64,000 nt of DNA from Agreia sp. PsM10 (GTDB lineage Bacteria; Actinomycetota; Actinomycetes; Actinomycetales; Microbacteriaceae): NCBI RefSeq assembly GCF_030433855.1, contig NZ_JARUXC010000006.1, positions 228,870-292,869 on the forward strand. Direction: 5' to 3'. Of the stretch, positions 1 through 8,093 are shown piece after piece. The first letter of the stretch is position 1, and each line of letters begins with the position of its first letter. The notes under the pieces were generated by a model. That model saw only the letters and a program-made list of their open reading frames with translations, had not been told where the DNA came from and did not search any database. Both the position numbers and the translations under genes were made by a program.

Positions 1-104
1 CCCGCGAGCTGACGTCGGGGCTCTCGCAGAGCGAGCGCGACGACATCTTCGGCCGCACGGCGGCCGGCGTCTACCGACCCGTCCCCCCACCCCGAAAGGA
101 CTGA
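1..104 (+). CDS. C-terminal end of an amidohydrolase (probable L-fuconolactonase type), truncated by the window
   Basis: Only the last 33 codons are present, read from base 3 to the TGA at 102-104. The peptide contains LSQSERDDIFGRTAAGVYRP, which matches the usual end of amidohydrolase-2 family lactonases (Ser-Glu-Arg, then Ile-Phe-Gly-x-Thr-Ala-x-x-x-Tyr). It ends 3 bases before the mutarotase gene, so the two are surely cotranscribed. In the non-phosphorylating fucose or rhamnose route such an enzyme opens the aldonolactone, which fits between the aldose dehydrogenase and the sugar-acid dehydratase found on the other strand. The substrate assignment is inferred from neighbours; the catalytic part lies outside the window. 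Confidence 0.7.
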   Translation, partial: RELTSGLSQSERDDIFGRTAAGVYRPVPPPRKD

Positions 105-107
105 CCC

Positions 108-431
108 ATGCGCGTCGCCCTGCACTCCGTCGTGCGCGAAGGCCTCGAAGACGGCTACGACAGCACCCACGCCACGATTCCGGCCGACCTCGTCGAGAGC
201 TTCGCGCGGGTCGGAATCCACGACTGGACGATCTGGCGCAGCGGCCGCGACCTCTTCCACGTGGTCGACTGCGACGACTTCGAAGCAGCCATGACGGCCC
301 TCGACTCAGACCCGGCCAACGCCCGCTGGCAGGACATGATCGGGCCCTTCGTCGACCATTTCGAGACGGTGGGCCCGGGTCACGCCGGGCTCGTGGTGCC
401 GCAGGTGTGGAGGCTCAGCGAACAGGACTAG
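108..431 (+). CDS. rhaM: L-rhamnose/L-fucose mutarotase (RhaM/DUF718 family)
   Basis: A 107-residue protein, the normal size for the RhaM family of dimeric alpha/beta-barrel mutarotases. It carries the conserved Tyr17 and His21 (GYDSTH) and tryptophans at about 40 and 74 that line the sugar site in known members. These enzymes interconvert alpha and beta anomers of 6-deoxyhexoses in the cytoplasm, supplying the anomer used by the dehydrogenase. It starts 3 bases after the lactonase-type gene and closes that plus-strand operon. The neighbouring fucosidases and fucose-dehydrogenase-like gene suggest L-fucose as the natural sugar, although the sequence family is named for rhamnose. Confidence 0.85.
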   Translation: MRVALHSVVREGLEDGYDSTHATIPADLVESFARVGIHDWTIWRSGRDLFHVVDCDDFEAAMTALDSDPANARWQDMIGPFVDHFETVGPGHAGLVVPQVWRLSEQD

Positions 432-474
432 CGGTGCCGGCCCGAGTCAGACATCCGATGTCTAGGGATGACGT

Positions 475-1206
475 CTACGAGCGATTCGGCTCCGGCGCGC
501 CGGCGCCGATAGCCGATGCGATGCGCACATACGAGTGCGAGATGTGCTCGACCATCGCGCTCTCTGCGGCGGCGGCATCTCCGCTGCGCAGCGCCTCGAG
601 AACAGCCTCGTGCTCACCCGACGTCTCGTCGGCGACCCCGTGCTTGAAGAACAGACGGTAGTGGTGCATGTGCGAACGCAGCCGCACGATGGCGTCGGAG
701 AGCAGCGCATTCCCCGAGTGCTCGGCGATGAGCTTGTGGAACTGCGCATCCTGGTTCATGAAGTCCTTGTAGTCCTGAAAGCGGTCGTCGCCCGACTGCG
801 ACGCCTCGCCGCTGCGGTGCATCTCGATCGCCAGGCGCTCGAGCTCGGCCAGGGCCTCGGGGGTGAGCCGCTCCACGGCGAGACGAGTGGCCGTGGGCTC
901 GAGCAGCCGGCGCATCTCGAACAGCTGGCGCAGCCCGTCGTCGTCGAGCAGCGGCGCCGCCGTGTAGCCCTTGAGCGCCTGCTTGAGAACGAGACCCTCC
1001 GACTCGAGGCGGGCCAGGGCCTCGCGCACCGGCGTGGGCGACACGTTCAGCTGGCGGGCGATGCCGTCGATGCTCGCTCGCGACCCGGGTTCGATCACCT
1101 GGTCCATGAGCAGCTCGAGCACGGCGTCGTACACATCGTCGGCGAGCGCACGGCGCGCGGGAAGGAACCTCGACCCGTCGTCGGCGCTCATGCTCATGTG
1201 GCCCAT
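475..1206 (-). CDS. GntR-family transcriptional regulator with FCD ligand domain
   Basis: 243 residues. A winged helix-turn-helix lies at about residues 20-80 (DDVYDAVLELL, then LNVSPTPVREALARLESEGL). It is followed by an all-helical FCD domain with the usual metal ligands: Asp in DAQFHKLIAEHSGN with His four residues later, a His in GEHEAVLEAL and a His in VEHISHS. Such regulators usually repress sugar-acid catabolic genes and are released by a sugar-acid intermediate. It is the last gene of the minus-strand operon, 14 bases behind the aldo/keto reductase. ATG at 1206 is taken; later in-frame ATGs at 1197 and 1191 are possible. The CCTATAGG palindromes at 6529, 6560 (variant) and 7993 are its most likely targets (inference). 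Confidence 0.88.
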   Translation of the reverse strand: MGHMSMSADDGSRFLPARRALADDVYDAVLELLMDQVIEPGSRASIDGIARQLNVSPTPVREALARLESEGLVLKQALKGYTAAPLLDDDGLRQLFEMRRLLEPTATRLAVERLTPEALAELERLAIEMHRSGEASQSGDDRFQDYKDFMNQDAQFHKLIAEHSGNALLSDAIVRLRSHMHHYRLFFKHGVADETSGEHEAVLEALRSGDAAAAESAMVEHISHSYVRIASAIGAGAPEPNRS

Positions 1207-1220
1207 GTTATTGCGTTGTC

Positions 1221-2228
1221 TCACGATGGCCGGGAGACGAGGCCCGCCTCCGCCAGCTCCGACCAGATCTCGTCGGGAACGGTGCGGGCGAGAAGGCTCG
1301 CGTTGCGTTCGGCCTGTCGCGCGTCGCGGGCACCCAGCACGACCGTCGAGACGGCCGGATGCCGCAGGGGGAACTGGGCGGCCAGCTCGGGAACGGTGAA
1401 GCCGTGCGCCTCGGCGATGTCGGCGATGGCGTCGACCTTCGCGACGAGATCGCCGGATGCGGCCGCGTAGTCGTAGTGCGCGTCGGGCGACGGCCGATCG
1501 GTCGCCAGGATGCCGGAGTTGAAGACGCCCGCCGCGGCGATCGACACCCCTCGGGCGAGCGCGGCCGGCAGGAGGTCGGCGAGGCCGCTCTGATCGAGGA
1601 GGCTGAAGCGCCCGGCCAGCATCACGATGTCGAGGTCGGTGTTCTCGACGAAACGCGTGAGCATCGCCGACTGGTTCATGCCCGCGCCGTACGAGCGGAT
1701 GACGCCCTGCGACCTCAGCTCGTCGAGTGCCGGGAACGCGCCGTCGAGCGCCTCGCGATAGTGCTCGTCCGGATCGTGCACGAACAGCACGTCGATGCGG
1801 TCGATCCCCAGCCGTTCGAGGCTGCCCTCCACCGAGCGCAGAACGCCGTCGCGGGAGTAGTCGACGATGCGATCGCGGTCGGCCGGAACGTCGAACAGGT
1901 TCGCCATGTCGCTCGCGCCCTCGGGGTTCTCGCGCGGCACGATGATGCGGCCCACCTTCGTCGACAGCACGTACTCGTCGCGGGGCAGGCCGGCCAGCGA
2001 CTCGCCCAGTCGCTGCTCGGCAAGACCAAGGCCGTAGTGCGGCGCCACATCGAAATACCGGATGCCCGACGCCCAGGCGGCGGGCACGCATCCGGGCCAC
2101 ACGTCGTCGGGAAGGGCGCCGTAGAGATTGCCGAGCCCGGCGGCGCCGAAGCCCACAGGCCCGACGCGCAGGCCGCCGCGGCCGAACGGGCGCGTCGCCG
2201 TCTCGTGGCCCAGGGTCGTCTCGTTCAC
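1221..2228 (-). CDS. Aldo/keto reductase, L-fucose / D-threo-aldose 1-dehydrogenase-like
   Basis: 335 residues with the aldo/keto reductase tetrad visible: Asp60 (RYFDVAPHYG), Tyr65, Lys91 (LSTKVGR) and His151 (LFVHDPDEH). The FDVAPHYGLGLAEQRLG signature and length are those of D-threo-aldose 1-dehydrogenases, which oxidise L-fucose to L-fuconolactone with NAD(P)+. The start lies 4 bases after the stop of the dehydratase gene, so it belongs to the same operon. With the fucosidases, the dehydratase and the lactonase-type protein it gives a coherent non-phosphorylating fucose route. Pyridoxal dehydrogenase is a related alternative activity, but the neighbours argue for fucose. Confidence 0.85.
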   Translation of the reverse strand: MNETTLGHETATRPFGRGGLRVGPVGFGAAGLGNLYGALPDDVWPGCVPAAWASGIRYFDVAPHYGLGLAEQRLGESLAGLPRDEYVLSTKVGRIIVPRENPEGASDMANLFDVPADRDRIVDYSRDGVLRSVEGSLERLGIDRIDVLFVHDPDEHYREALDGAFPALDELRSQGVIRSYGAGMNQSAMLTRFVENTDLDIVMLAGRFSLLDQSGLADLLPAALARGVSIAAAGVFNSGILATDRPSPDAHYDYAAASGDLVAKVDAIADIAEAHGFTVPELAAQFPLRHPAVSTVVLGARDARQAERNASLLARTVPDEIWSELAEAGLVSRPS

Positions 2229-2232
2229 CGGT

Positions 2233-3327
2233 TCACCGTACTTTCACTGTATCGAGGGCGTCGAGGTTCCAGTCGATGCCGATGCCCGGTTCGCCCGGCG
2301 CGTGGGCGCGGCCGTCGACGATCGACAGCTCCTGGTGGGTGACCGCCCGCAGCTGGGGGATGTGCTCGAGGTAGAGCGCGTTGGGAATCGCGCAGGTCAG
2401 CGACACGTGCAGCTCCATGAGGAAGTGCGGGGCGACCTTCACGTTGAACGCCTCGGCCAGATGCGCGACCTTGAGCCAGGGCGTGATGCCGCCGATGCGG
2501 GCGACGTCGACCTGAACGATCGAGGCGGCGCCGGCCTGCAGGTACTCGCGGAAGTGGCCGATCGAGTACATGCTCTCGCCCACGGCGACCGGGATGCTCG
2601 TGGAACGTGCGAGGGCGAGGTGGCCCTGCACGTCTTCGGCGGGCAGCGGCTCCTCGAACCAGAAGATGTCGAGGGGCTCGAACAGCCGCGCCCGCCGGAT
2701 CGCCTCGGCCGCGGTCATCGACTGGTTGGCGTCGATCATGATGTCCATGCCAGGGCCGACCGCGTCGCGCACCGCGGCGAGGCGCTCGGCGTCTTCATGG
2801 GCTCGGGGCTTGCCGACCTTGATCTTGACGCCGTTCATGCCGAGCCTCTGCGACTCGACAGCCTGGCTCACGAGCTCGTCGGTCGTGAAGTGCAGCCACC
2901 CGCCCTCGGTGTCGTACACGGGAACCGACGGGCTGGAGCCGCCCGCCTCGATCCACAGGGGCAGGCCCGCGGCCTTGCTCCGGGCATCCCAGACGGCCGT
3001 GTCGACGGCCGCCAGCGCGAGCGCCGTGATCGGGCCCACCGTGGTGGCGCGGGTCGAGTTGAAGAGGGCCGTGTAGATCTCCTCCGTGCGCGTGGCGTCC
3101 ATGCCCACGAGGACCTGCAGCAGACTCGTGCGCAGCAGGCTGAGCACCGCCGGTCCGCCGGTGCCGATCGTGTAGCTGTAGCCGATCCCTTCGACCCCCG
3201 CAGAGGTGCGGATGCGCACGAAGATGGTCTCCTGCTTGATGAACGACTGCATGGCGTCCGTGCGCACGGTCTCGACGGCGATGTCGCAGAGCCAGGCGTC
3301 GGCATCCACGATCGTGTGCGCGCCCAT
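2233..3327 (-). CDS. Enolase-superfamily (mandelate racemase-like) sugar-acid dehydratase
   Basis: 364 residues with an N-terminal capping domain and a C-terminal barrel. Visible active-site residues are the Lys168-x-Lys170 pair (GVKIKVGKP), metal ligands Asp199 (DAN), Glu225 (WFEEPLP) and Glu251 (VGES), and His301 (VAPHFLMELH) as general base. Such enzymes remove water from aldonates to give 2-keto-3-deoxy acids. Here L-fuconate is the likely substrate, though at 364 residues it is shorter than classical L-fuconate dehydratases (~440), so L-rhamnonate, L-galactonate or another epimer is possible. Its ATG overlaps the TGA of the upstream permease (TGATG), showing translational coupling within the importer operon. 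Confidence 0.85.
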   Translation of the reverse strand: MGAHTIVDADAWLCDIAVETVRTDAMQSFIKQETIFVRIRTSAGVEGIGYSYTIGTGGPAVLSLLRTSLLQVLVGMDATRTEEIYTALFNSTRATTVGPITALALAAVDTAVWDARSKAAGLPLWIEAGGSSPSVPVYDTEGGWLHFTTDELVSQAVESQRLGMNGVKIKVGKPRAHEDAERLAAVRDAVGPGMDIMIDANQSMTAAEAIRRARLFEPLDIFWFEEPLPAEDVQGHLALARSTSIPVAVGESMYSIGHFREYLQAGAASIVQVDVARIGGITPWLKVAHLAEAFNVKVAPHFLMELHVSLTCAIPNALYLEHIPQLRAVTHQELSIVDGRAHAPGEPGIGIDWNLDALDTVKVR

Positions 3328-4211
3328 CAGCGGCCCCCGAATCCGCCGAGGGCGACGCCCTTGATGAGTTGTCGCTGCAGCAGCGCCACGATGATGAGCG
3401 ACGGGATGACCGCGAGGGTGGCGGCCGCCATCATCAGGCTCCACTGGGTGCCGCGCTCGCCCGTGAACATCGAGAGGCCCAGCGGCACCGTCGCCAGGTC
3501 CTGGCTGTTGATCACGATGAGCGGCCACAGGTAGGAGTTGTAGTAGCCGATGAACGAGAAGACGGCCAGCACCGACAGCGGCGCCGTGAGCTGGGGGAGC
3601 AGCACCGACCAGAGGGTGCGGAACCGCGAAGCGCCGTCGATGAGCGCCGCCTCCTCGTACTCGAGGGGGATCGTGAGGAAGAACTGCCTCATGAGGAAGG
3701 TGCCGAAGGCCGTGAACGCGAACGGCACGATGAGGGCGGCGTAGGTGTCGACGAGTCCGAGCTTGTTCATCATGATGAACAGCGGAACGACCAGCACCTC
3801 CTGGGGCAGCACGAGCGTGAGCACGTAGAGCAGGAAGAGGCGGTCGCGGAACTTGAAGCGCAGTCGCGAGAACGCGTAGGCCGACAGCACCGCCACGATG
3901 ATCGACAGCAGCGCGCCGAGGATCGAGACGAAGAAGCCGTTGAAGATGAAGCGGCCGAACGGAACGAGGGTCCAGGCGTCGCTGAAGTTCTGCCAGCGCA
4001 CCTCCGATCCGATGAACGTGGGGCTGCTCGAGAACACCTCGTCCTCCGGTTTGAGCGCGGTGAAGAACATCCAGATGAACGGGAAGGTGAAGACCAGCGC
4101 GACGACGGCGATGGCGGCCGTGTTGGCCCATGTCTTGACGGCCGTTCGGCGCTGGGCCGGACGCATCCGGGTCTTGACCCTGCGCGGTCGGTTCACGGTG
4201 TCACTTGTCAT
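3327..4211 (-). CDS. Carbohydrate ABC transporter permease (MalG type)
   Basis: 294 residues with a basic cytoplasmic N-terminus, six predicted membrane segments (first about 30-52) and the EAA loop EYEEAALIDGASRFRTLWSV that docks on the ATPase. It belongs to the CUT1 family that imports mono- and oligosaccharides. Its start overlaps the end of the MalF-type gene by 11 bases and its stop overlaps the next ATG, so all three are translated together. No ATPase gene lies in the window. This is normal for actinobacterial CUT1 importers, which share one MsmK-type ATPase. The substrate is probably fucose or a fucosylated oligosaccharide (from context). Confidence 0.9.
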   Translation of the reverse strand: MTSDTVNRPRRVKTRMRPAQRRTAVKTWANTAAIAVVALVFTFPFIWMFFTALKPEDEVFSSSPTFIGSEVRWQNFSDAWTLVPFGRFIFNGFFVSILGALLSIIVAVLSAYAFSRLRFKFRDRLFLLYVLTLVLPQEVLVVPLFIMMNKLGLVDTYAALIVPFAFTAFGTFLMRQFFLTIPLEYEEAALIDGASRFRTLWSVLLPQLTAPLSVLAVFSFIGYYNSYLWPLIVINSQDLATVPLGLSMFTGERGTQWSLMMAAATLAVIPSLIIVALLQRQLIKGVALGGFGGR

Positions 4212-5169
4212 AGTTGACCCACTTCTTCTGGCCCGCGAACTGCAGGGCGGTGATGAGCATCACGACGATGAACAGGATCCAGGCGAGCGCCGAGGCGTAG
4301 CCGAGCTTGTCGAAGACGAAGCCGTTGCGATACAGGTAGAGCACGAAGGTGTTGGTCGATTCGCCGGGGCCGCCCTGGGTGAGGATCTGCGGCTGCACGA
4401 ACACCTGGAAGGCGCCGATCATGGTCATCGTCATCGTGAAGAAGAGCGACGGCGAGATCATGGGGAGGATGATGAAGCGCAGGCGGTTCCACGCGCTCGT
4501 GCCGTCGACGCGCGAGGCCTCGAGGATCTCCTTGGGGATGCCTCCGAGGCCGGCCGAGAGCACGATCACGTTGTAGCCGAACGACTGCCAGACCGACATG
4601 GTGATGACGGCGAGCAGGGCGAAGCGCGAGTCGGACAGCCACGAGGCGCCCTCGATGCCGAAGGTGCCCAGCAGCGAGTTGAGCAGTCCGTCCTGCGAGA
4701 GCATCAGGCGCCAGATCAGCGCGTTGGCGACCATGGGGGTGATGGCGGGCAGAAAGAAGATGACCCGCCAGAAGCCCGAGAACTTGAGCTTGGTCGTGAG
4801 CCAGAGCGAGACGCCCAGGGCCAGAGCCAGGTTCACCGCCGTGTAGACGAACGCGAAGATGACGGTGTTCAGCAGCACCGTGTAGAAGGTCGGGTCGCCG
4901 AAGAGCTTCTCGTAGTTGGCGAAGCCGATGAAGGTGGGGGAGCCGAAGAGCGGCCACTCGAAGAGACTGATGACGAGCGAGCCGATGAGCGGAACCACGA
5001 TGAAGAACACGAATCCGGTGAACCCGGGCGCGAGGTACGCGAGGGCGACGAGTCCGTCGCCCTTCTTCTTCTTGCCGGCCGGGGTGGGGATGCGCACGGC
5101 CGGCTGGTCGGCGGCGGGTGCCACCGCCTCCGAAGAGGCGATGACACCCGGGCTGGTGGAGATGGCCAT
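4201..5169 (-). CDS. Carbohydrate ABC transporter permease (MalF type)
   Basis: 322 residues from the ATG at 5169 (MAISTSPG). That start sits 4 bases after the stop of the binding-protein gene; a longer reading frame upstream would run into that gene and is rejected. A charged KKKK stretch precedes the first membrane segment, then six segments follow, with the EAA loop near ILEASRVDGTSAWNRLRFI and a typical CUT1 ending. It pairs with the MalG-type permease, whose gene it overlaps by 11 bases. Role: half of the membrane channel for sugar uptake. Confidence 0.9.
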   Translation of the reverse strand: MAISTSPGVIASSEAVAPAADQPAVRIPTPAGKKKKGDGLVALAYLAPGFTGFVFFIVVPLIGSLVISLFEWPLFGSPTFIGFANYEKLFGDPTFYTVLLNTVIFAFVYTAVNLALALGVSLWLTTKLKFSGFWRVIFFLPAITPMVANALIWRLMLSQDGLLNSLLGTFGIEGASWLSDSRFALLAVITMSVWQSFGYNVIVLSAGLGGIPKEILEASRVDGTSAWNRLRFIILPMISPSLFFTMTMTMIGAFQVFVQPQILTQGGPGESTNTFVLYLYRNGFVFDKLGYASALAWILFIVVMLITALQFAGQKKWVNYDK

Positions 5170-5173
5170 GCGG

Positions 5174-6424
5174 CTACTCGCCCACCGAGTTCTGGATCGT
5201 GTCCATGATCTCGTCTGCCGTCTTCTCACCGCGGTAGCCCTCGACGCCGTACTGGCTCATCAGCGTCTCCACCTGGTTCCAGGTGGGAGTCGTGATGTAG
5301 GCGCTCGCGTTCTCGAGCAGCGCGTTCACGGCGTCGGCGGCCTCGGGCGACTTGCCCTCCGCCCAGGCCGGAACGGCCTCGGGACGGGAGGGGACGATGC
5401 CGCGGGACTGCGCCTGCGCCTCGAGCACGGGGGTGGTGGTCATGGCGAGGATCGCCTTGAACGCCGCGTCGGGGTCGGAGCAGTTCTTCGCGATGCCGAA
5501 GCCGGAGCCCTGCGTCATGCCGTGCGCCTCGCCGGAGGTGCTCGGAACGATGGTGACGCCCATCGTGAAGTCCGCGGCCTCGTCGAAGGTGCCGTACATC
5601 CACGGGCCCTCGAGCAGCATGGCCGCGTCGCCGCTGGTGAAGGCGGCCTGCGACACGTCGGAGGAGTCGGCCGCCTCGGGCGCATTGGCCACCTGGTCGA
5701 CCGAGACGAGATCGAAGAAGCTCTGGATCTCGTCGACGAAGTCGGAGTTCGTGAGGTCGAGCGTGCCGTCCTCATCCACTCCGCTGTAGCCGTCGGCCGT
5801 GGCCCAGGCGGTGGGAATCGAGATGCCGGGCGCGATGGCCAGCCCCTTCTTGTCGCCGCTGGTGAGCGCCTTGGCGTCACTGATGAACTGATCGCGGGTG
5901 TACGTGGCGCCGGGCGGGGTGAGGCCCGCCGCCGTGAACGCGTCGACGTTGTAGAACAGCACGATCGGCTCGGCGTCGTAGGGGATGGCCCGGATCGTTC
6001 CGTCGACCGTCATGCCGTCGAGCATCGACGCGTCGTAGTCCGACGTGTCGACGTCGTTCGATGCGATCAGATCGTCGAGCGGCAGCAGCAGTCCCTCCAG
6101 CTCCTGTGCCCGGGCCGCCTGTGTGGTGAGGATGCAGGGCGGGTTGCTGCCGGAGAGGCGCGTCTTGACCTTGGTCCAGTAGTCGTTGAAGTTCGGCCCG
6201 TCGATCGTGATCTTGAGGTCGGGGTCCTCCTTCTGGGCGAGCGAGACGAACGACTCCCACTGGTCGCGGTCGCTCTGGCTGCTGACCCAGGTGTACATCG
6301 AGAGGGTTCCGTCGGCCGCGGCCGATCCTCCACTCGAGCACCCGGCGAGGGCGGTCATGGCTCCGGCCATGAGAACGGCCGTTCCGATCGTTGCGGCCCG
6401 TCTGCGTCGATTGTTGCGTGTCAC
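5174..6424 (-). CDS. Extracellular sugar-binding lipoprotein of the ABC importer
   Basis: 416 residues from a GTG at 6424. The N-terminus has a basic run (TRNNRRRRA), a hydrophobic stretch and a lipobox LAGC ending at about residue 28, so it is a lipid-anchored binding protein outside the membrane. The rest is a typical family-1 solute-binding protein (for example TYTRDQFISDAKALT and GSGFGIAKNCSDPDAAFKAI). The GTG is preferred over upstream in-frame ATGs at 6454, 6451 and 6442 because a perfect AAGGAGG lies 8 bases before it and those ATGs precede or overlap that site. It is the first gene of the importer operon and probably the target of the CCTATAGG operators just upstream. Confidence 0.9.
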   Translation of the reverse strand: MTRNNRRRRAATIGTAVLMAGAMTALAGCSSGGSAAADGTLSMYTWVSSQSDRDQWESFVSLAQKEDPDLKITIDGPNFNDYWTKVKTRLSGSNPPCILTTQAARAQELEGLLLPLDDLIASNDVDTSDYDASMLDGMTVDGTIRAIPYDAEPIVLFYNVDAFTAAGLTPPGATYTRDQFISDAKALTSGDKKGLAIAPGISIPTAWATADGYSGVDEDGTLDLTNSDFVDEIQSFFDLVSVDQVANAPEAADSSDVSQAAFTSGDAAMLLEGPWMYGTFDEAADFTMGVTIVPSTSGEAHGMTQGSGFGIAKNCSDPDAAFKAILAMTTTPVLEAQAQSRGIVPSRPEAVPAWAEGKSPEAADAVNALLENASAYITTPTWNQVETLMSQYGVEGYRGEKTADEIMDTIQNSVGE

Positions 6425-6432
6425 TGTGTGTG

Positions 6433-6439
6433 CCTCCTT
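6433..6439 (-). promoter_or_regulatory. Shine-Dalgarno site that sets the GTG start of the sugar-binding protein
   Basis: AAGGAGG on the minus strand, 8 bases before GTG at 6424. It lies inside the longer frame beginning with ATG 6442, which argues that those ATGs are not used. Confidence 0.8.
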
Positions 6440-6528
6440 CATTGGATTCATCATGTGATTGCCTACGCGAGACCCTGTTCGCGGCCGATCGGGTGACGGT
6501 CATTGTCGAGCCCGATCGGGAGCTAAAT

Positions 6529-6567
6529 CCTATAGGGTCTTTGATATAGGGATAGTCGGACTATAGG
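6529..6567 (-). promoter_or_regulatory. Cluster of CCTATAGG-type operator sites before the sugar importer operon
   Basis: CCTATAGG (perfect 8-bp palindrome) lies at 6529-6536, a related GATATAGG at 6543-6550 and ACTATAGG at 6560-6567. They are 105-143 bases before the binding-protein start, in the gap after the fucosidase gene. The same palindrome recurs between the two fucosidase genes. The TATAGT/TATAGG cores could also serve as -10 boxes. Binding by the GntR/FCD regulator at 475-1206 is inferred. Confidence 0.6.
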
Positions 6568-6594
6568 TCGACGCCGATCCGGCGTCAAGGTCTC

Positions 6595-7947
6595 TCAGCG
6601 AAAGTCGACGGCGATGACGTCGACGAGAGCGCCGGATGCCCGGGGTGCGGGAATGCGGATCTCGCCGCTGGGCTCGGCGTCGTGCGAGACCTGCTCGTGC
6701 ACCTCGAAGCTCACGGAGTGATCAAGCGCCTCTCCCGTCTCGAGAAGCCGGATGCCGCTGATGCGCCGAACGGGCAGGCCGCGAACCACGACCTCCTCGA
6801 CGGGCGTCATGACGAGGTGAAGATAGAGCGTGCCGGGCCGCGCCGTGCTCGGGCCGTAGAAGTCCACTCCCGCGGTCGGCTGCACGCCGACCACGCTCTC
6901 CGCGTGCCGGTCCATCCACGAGCCGATGTCCTGCAGTCGCTCGATCTGCACCGGGTTGAGGCTGCCGTCGCCCTTGGGCCCGATGTTCAGCAGCAGGTTG
7001 CCGCCGCGGCTCGCCACCTCGATGAGTGTGGTCACCAGAGATCGGGGGGACTTGTCGGCCGTGTCGTCCGGCCTGTAGGCCCAGTTGTCGCCGATGGTCA
7101 GGCACAGCTCCCACGGGCCCGTCGGCGCCTCGATGGGGAAGGCCTGTTCGGGGGTCTTGTAGTCGCCCTGGCCGAGCAGGCGCTCGTTGATGACCACGTC
7201 GGGCTGCAGGCTCTTGATGAGCTCACGGAGGCCGGCACTGTTCCACTCGTCTTCGTTGCGCTCCCACTCGCCGTCGAACCAGAGCAGATCGATCGTTCCG
7301 TAGTTGCTGAGCAGCTCGGTGAGCTGGCCGCGCAGGTACTGCTGGAACCTCGCCCACTGCTCGGGACTCGCGCGGCGGTGCCGATCTGTGGCGATGGGCT
7401 TGTCGGCGTTCTCGGGCAGCCCGGCACCGGGCCAGTGCTCTTCGGCGTACGGAAGGTCCGACGGCTGGAACGCCGGGTAGTCGGGGTGGTTCCAGTCGGG
7501 AAGGCTGTAGTAGATGCCGACCCGGATGCCTTCGGCGCGGATCGCCTCGACGAACTCCTTCGTGATGTCGCGGCCGAACGGCGAGTTCTGGATGCCGAAA
7601 TCGGAGTGCTCGGTGTGGAACATCGAGTAGCCGGCGTGATGCCGCGCGGTGAAGACCACGTACTGGGCGCCCGCGCGCTTGGCGAGACGGGCCAGTTCGG
7701 TGGCGTTCCACTCGATGGGATTGAACGTCGCCGCACTCGACTGGTACTCGTCGACCGTCACCGGGTCTTCGACCTCGGTGGCGCCGGGAATGATGGAGCG
7801 GCCGACCAGGGGCCACGAGATTTCGATGCCCTGCTGGCTGGCGTGGTCCCAGTGCACGAAGAGGCCGAAGCCCGCACCGATGAACCATTCACCGCCCGGC
7901 AGCGAGAAGTCGTCGGGTCTGATGAAGCTGTCTGGCAGATGCGCCAT
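6595..7947 (-). CDS. Alpha-L-fucosidase (GH29), first copy
   Basis: 450 residues, no signal peptide, so probably cytoplasmic. Family signatures are FIGAGFGLFVHWDHASQQG near residue 30, VFTARHHAGYSMF near 100-110 and LLWFDGEWE with Asp225 as the likely nucleophile. GGNLLLNIGPKGDGSL follows, a hallmark of GH29. It hydrolyses terminal alpha-L-fucose from glycans or glycosides. A good AAGGGAGA ribosome site lies 8 bases before ATG 7947. It is divergent from the second fucosidase with a CCTATAGG site between them, and 170 bases before the importer operon on the same strand. Confidence 0.92.
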   Translation of the reverse strand: MAHLPDSFIRPDDFSLPGGEWFIGAGFGLFVHWDHASQQGIEISWPLVGRSIIPGATEVEDPVTVDEYQSSAATFNPIEWNATELARLAKRAGAQYVVFTARHHAGYSMFHTEHSDFGIQNSPFGRDITKEFVEAIRAEGIRVGIYYSLPDWNHPDYPAFQPSDLPYAEEHWPGAGLPENADKPIATDRHRRASPEQWARFQQYLRGQLTELLSNYGTIDLLWFDGEWERNEDEWNSAGLRELIKSLQPDVVINERLLGQGDYKTPEQAFPIEAPTGPWELCLTIGDNWAYRPDDTADKSPRSLVTTLIEVASRGGNLLLNIGPKGDGSLNPVQIERLQDIGSWMDRHAESVVGVQPTAGVDFYGPSTARPGTLYLHLVMTPVEEVVVRGLPVRRISGIRLLETGEALDHSVSFEVHEQVSHDAEPSGEIRIPAPRASGALVDVIAVDFR

Positions 7948-7992
7948 GGATGAACTCTCCCTTGAGTCGGCCCTGTAGGTCAGTGGCTATTT

Positions 7993-8000
7993 CCTATAGG
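7993..8000. promoter_or_regulatory. CCTATAGG operator between divergent fucosidase genes
   Basis: A perfect palindrome in the 146-base gap, 46 bases before the minus-strand start and 94 before the plus-strand start. Its TATAGG core can act as a -10 box on either strand, so one bound regulator could shut both directions. Confidence 0.6.
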
Positions 8001-8093
8001 ATAAGAGCGATCATCGTCGCTCTGCAAGGGTGCGTGCGACGAATGATGTTCGACCGGCACCCAGCCCACGATGCAGAGAGGCATACGAAGCCC

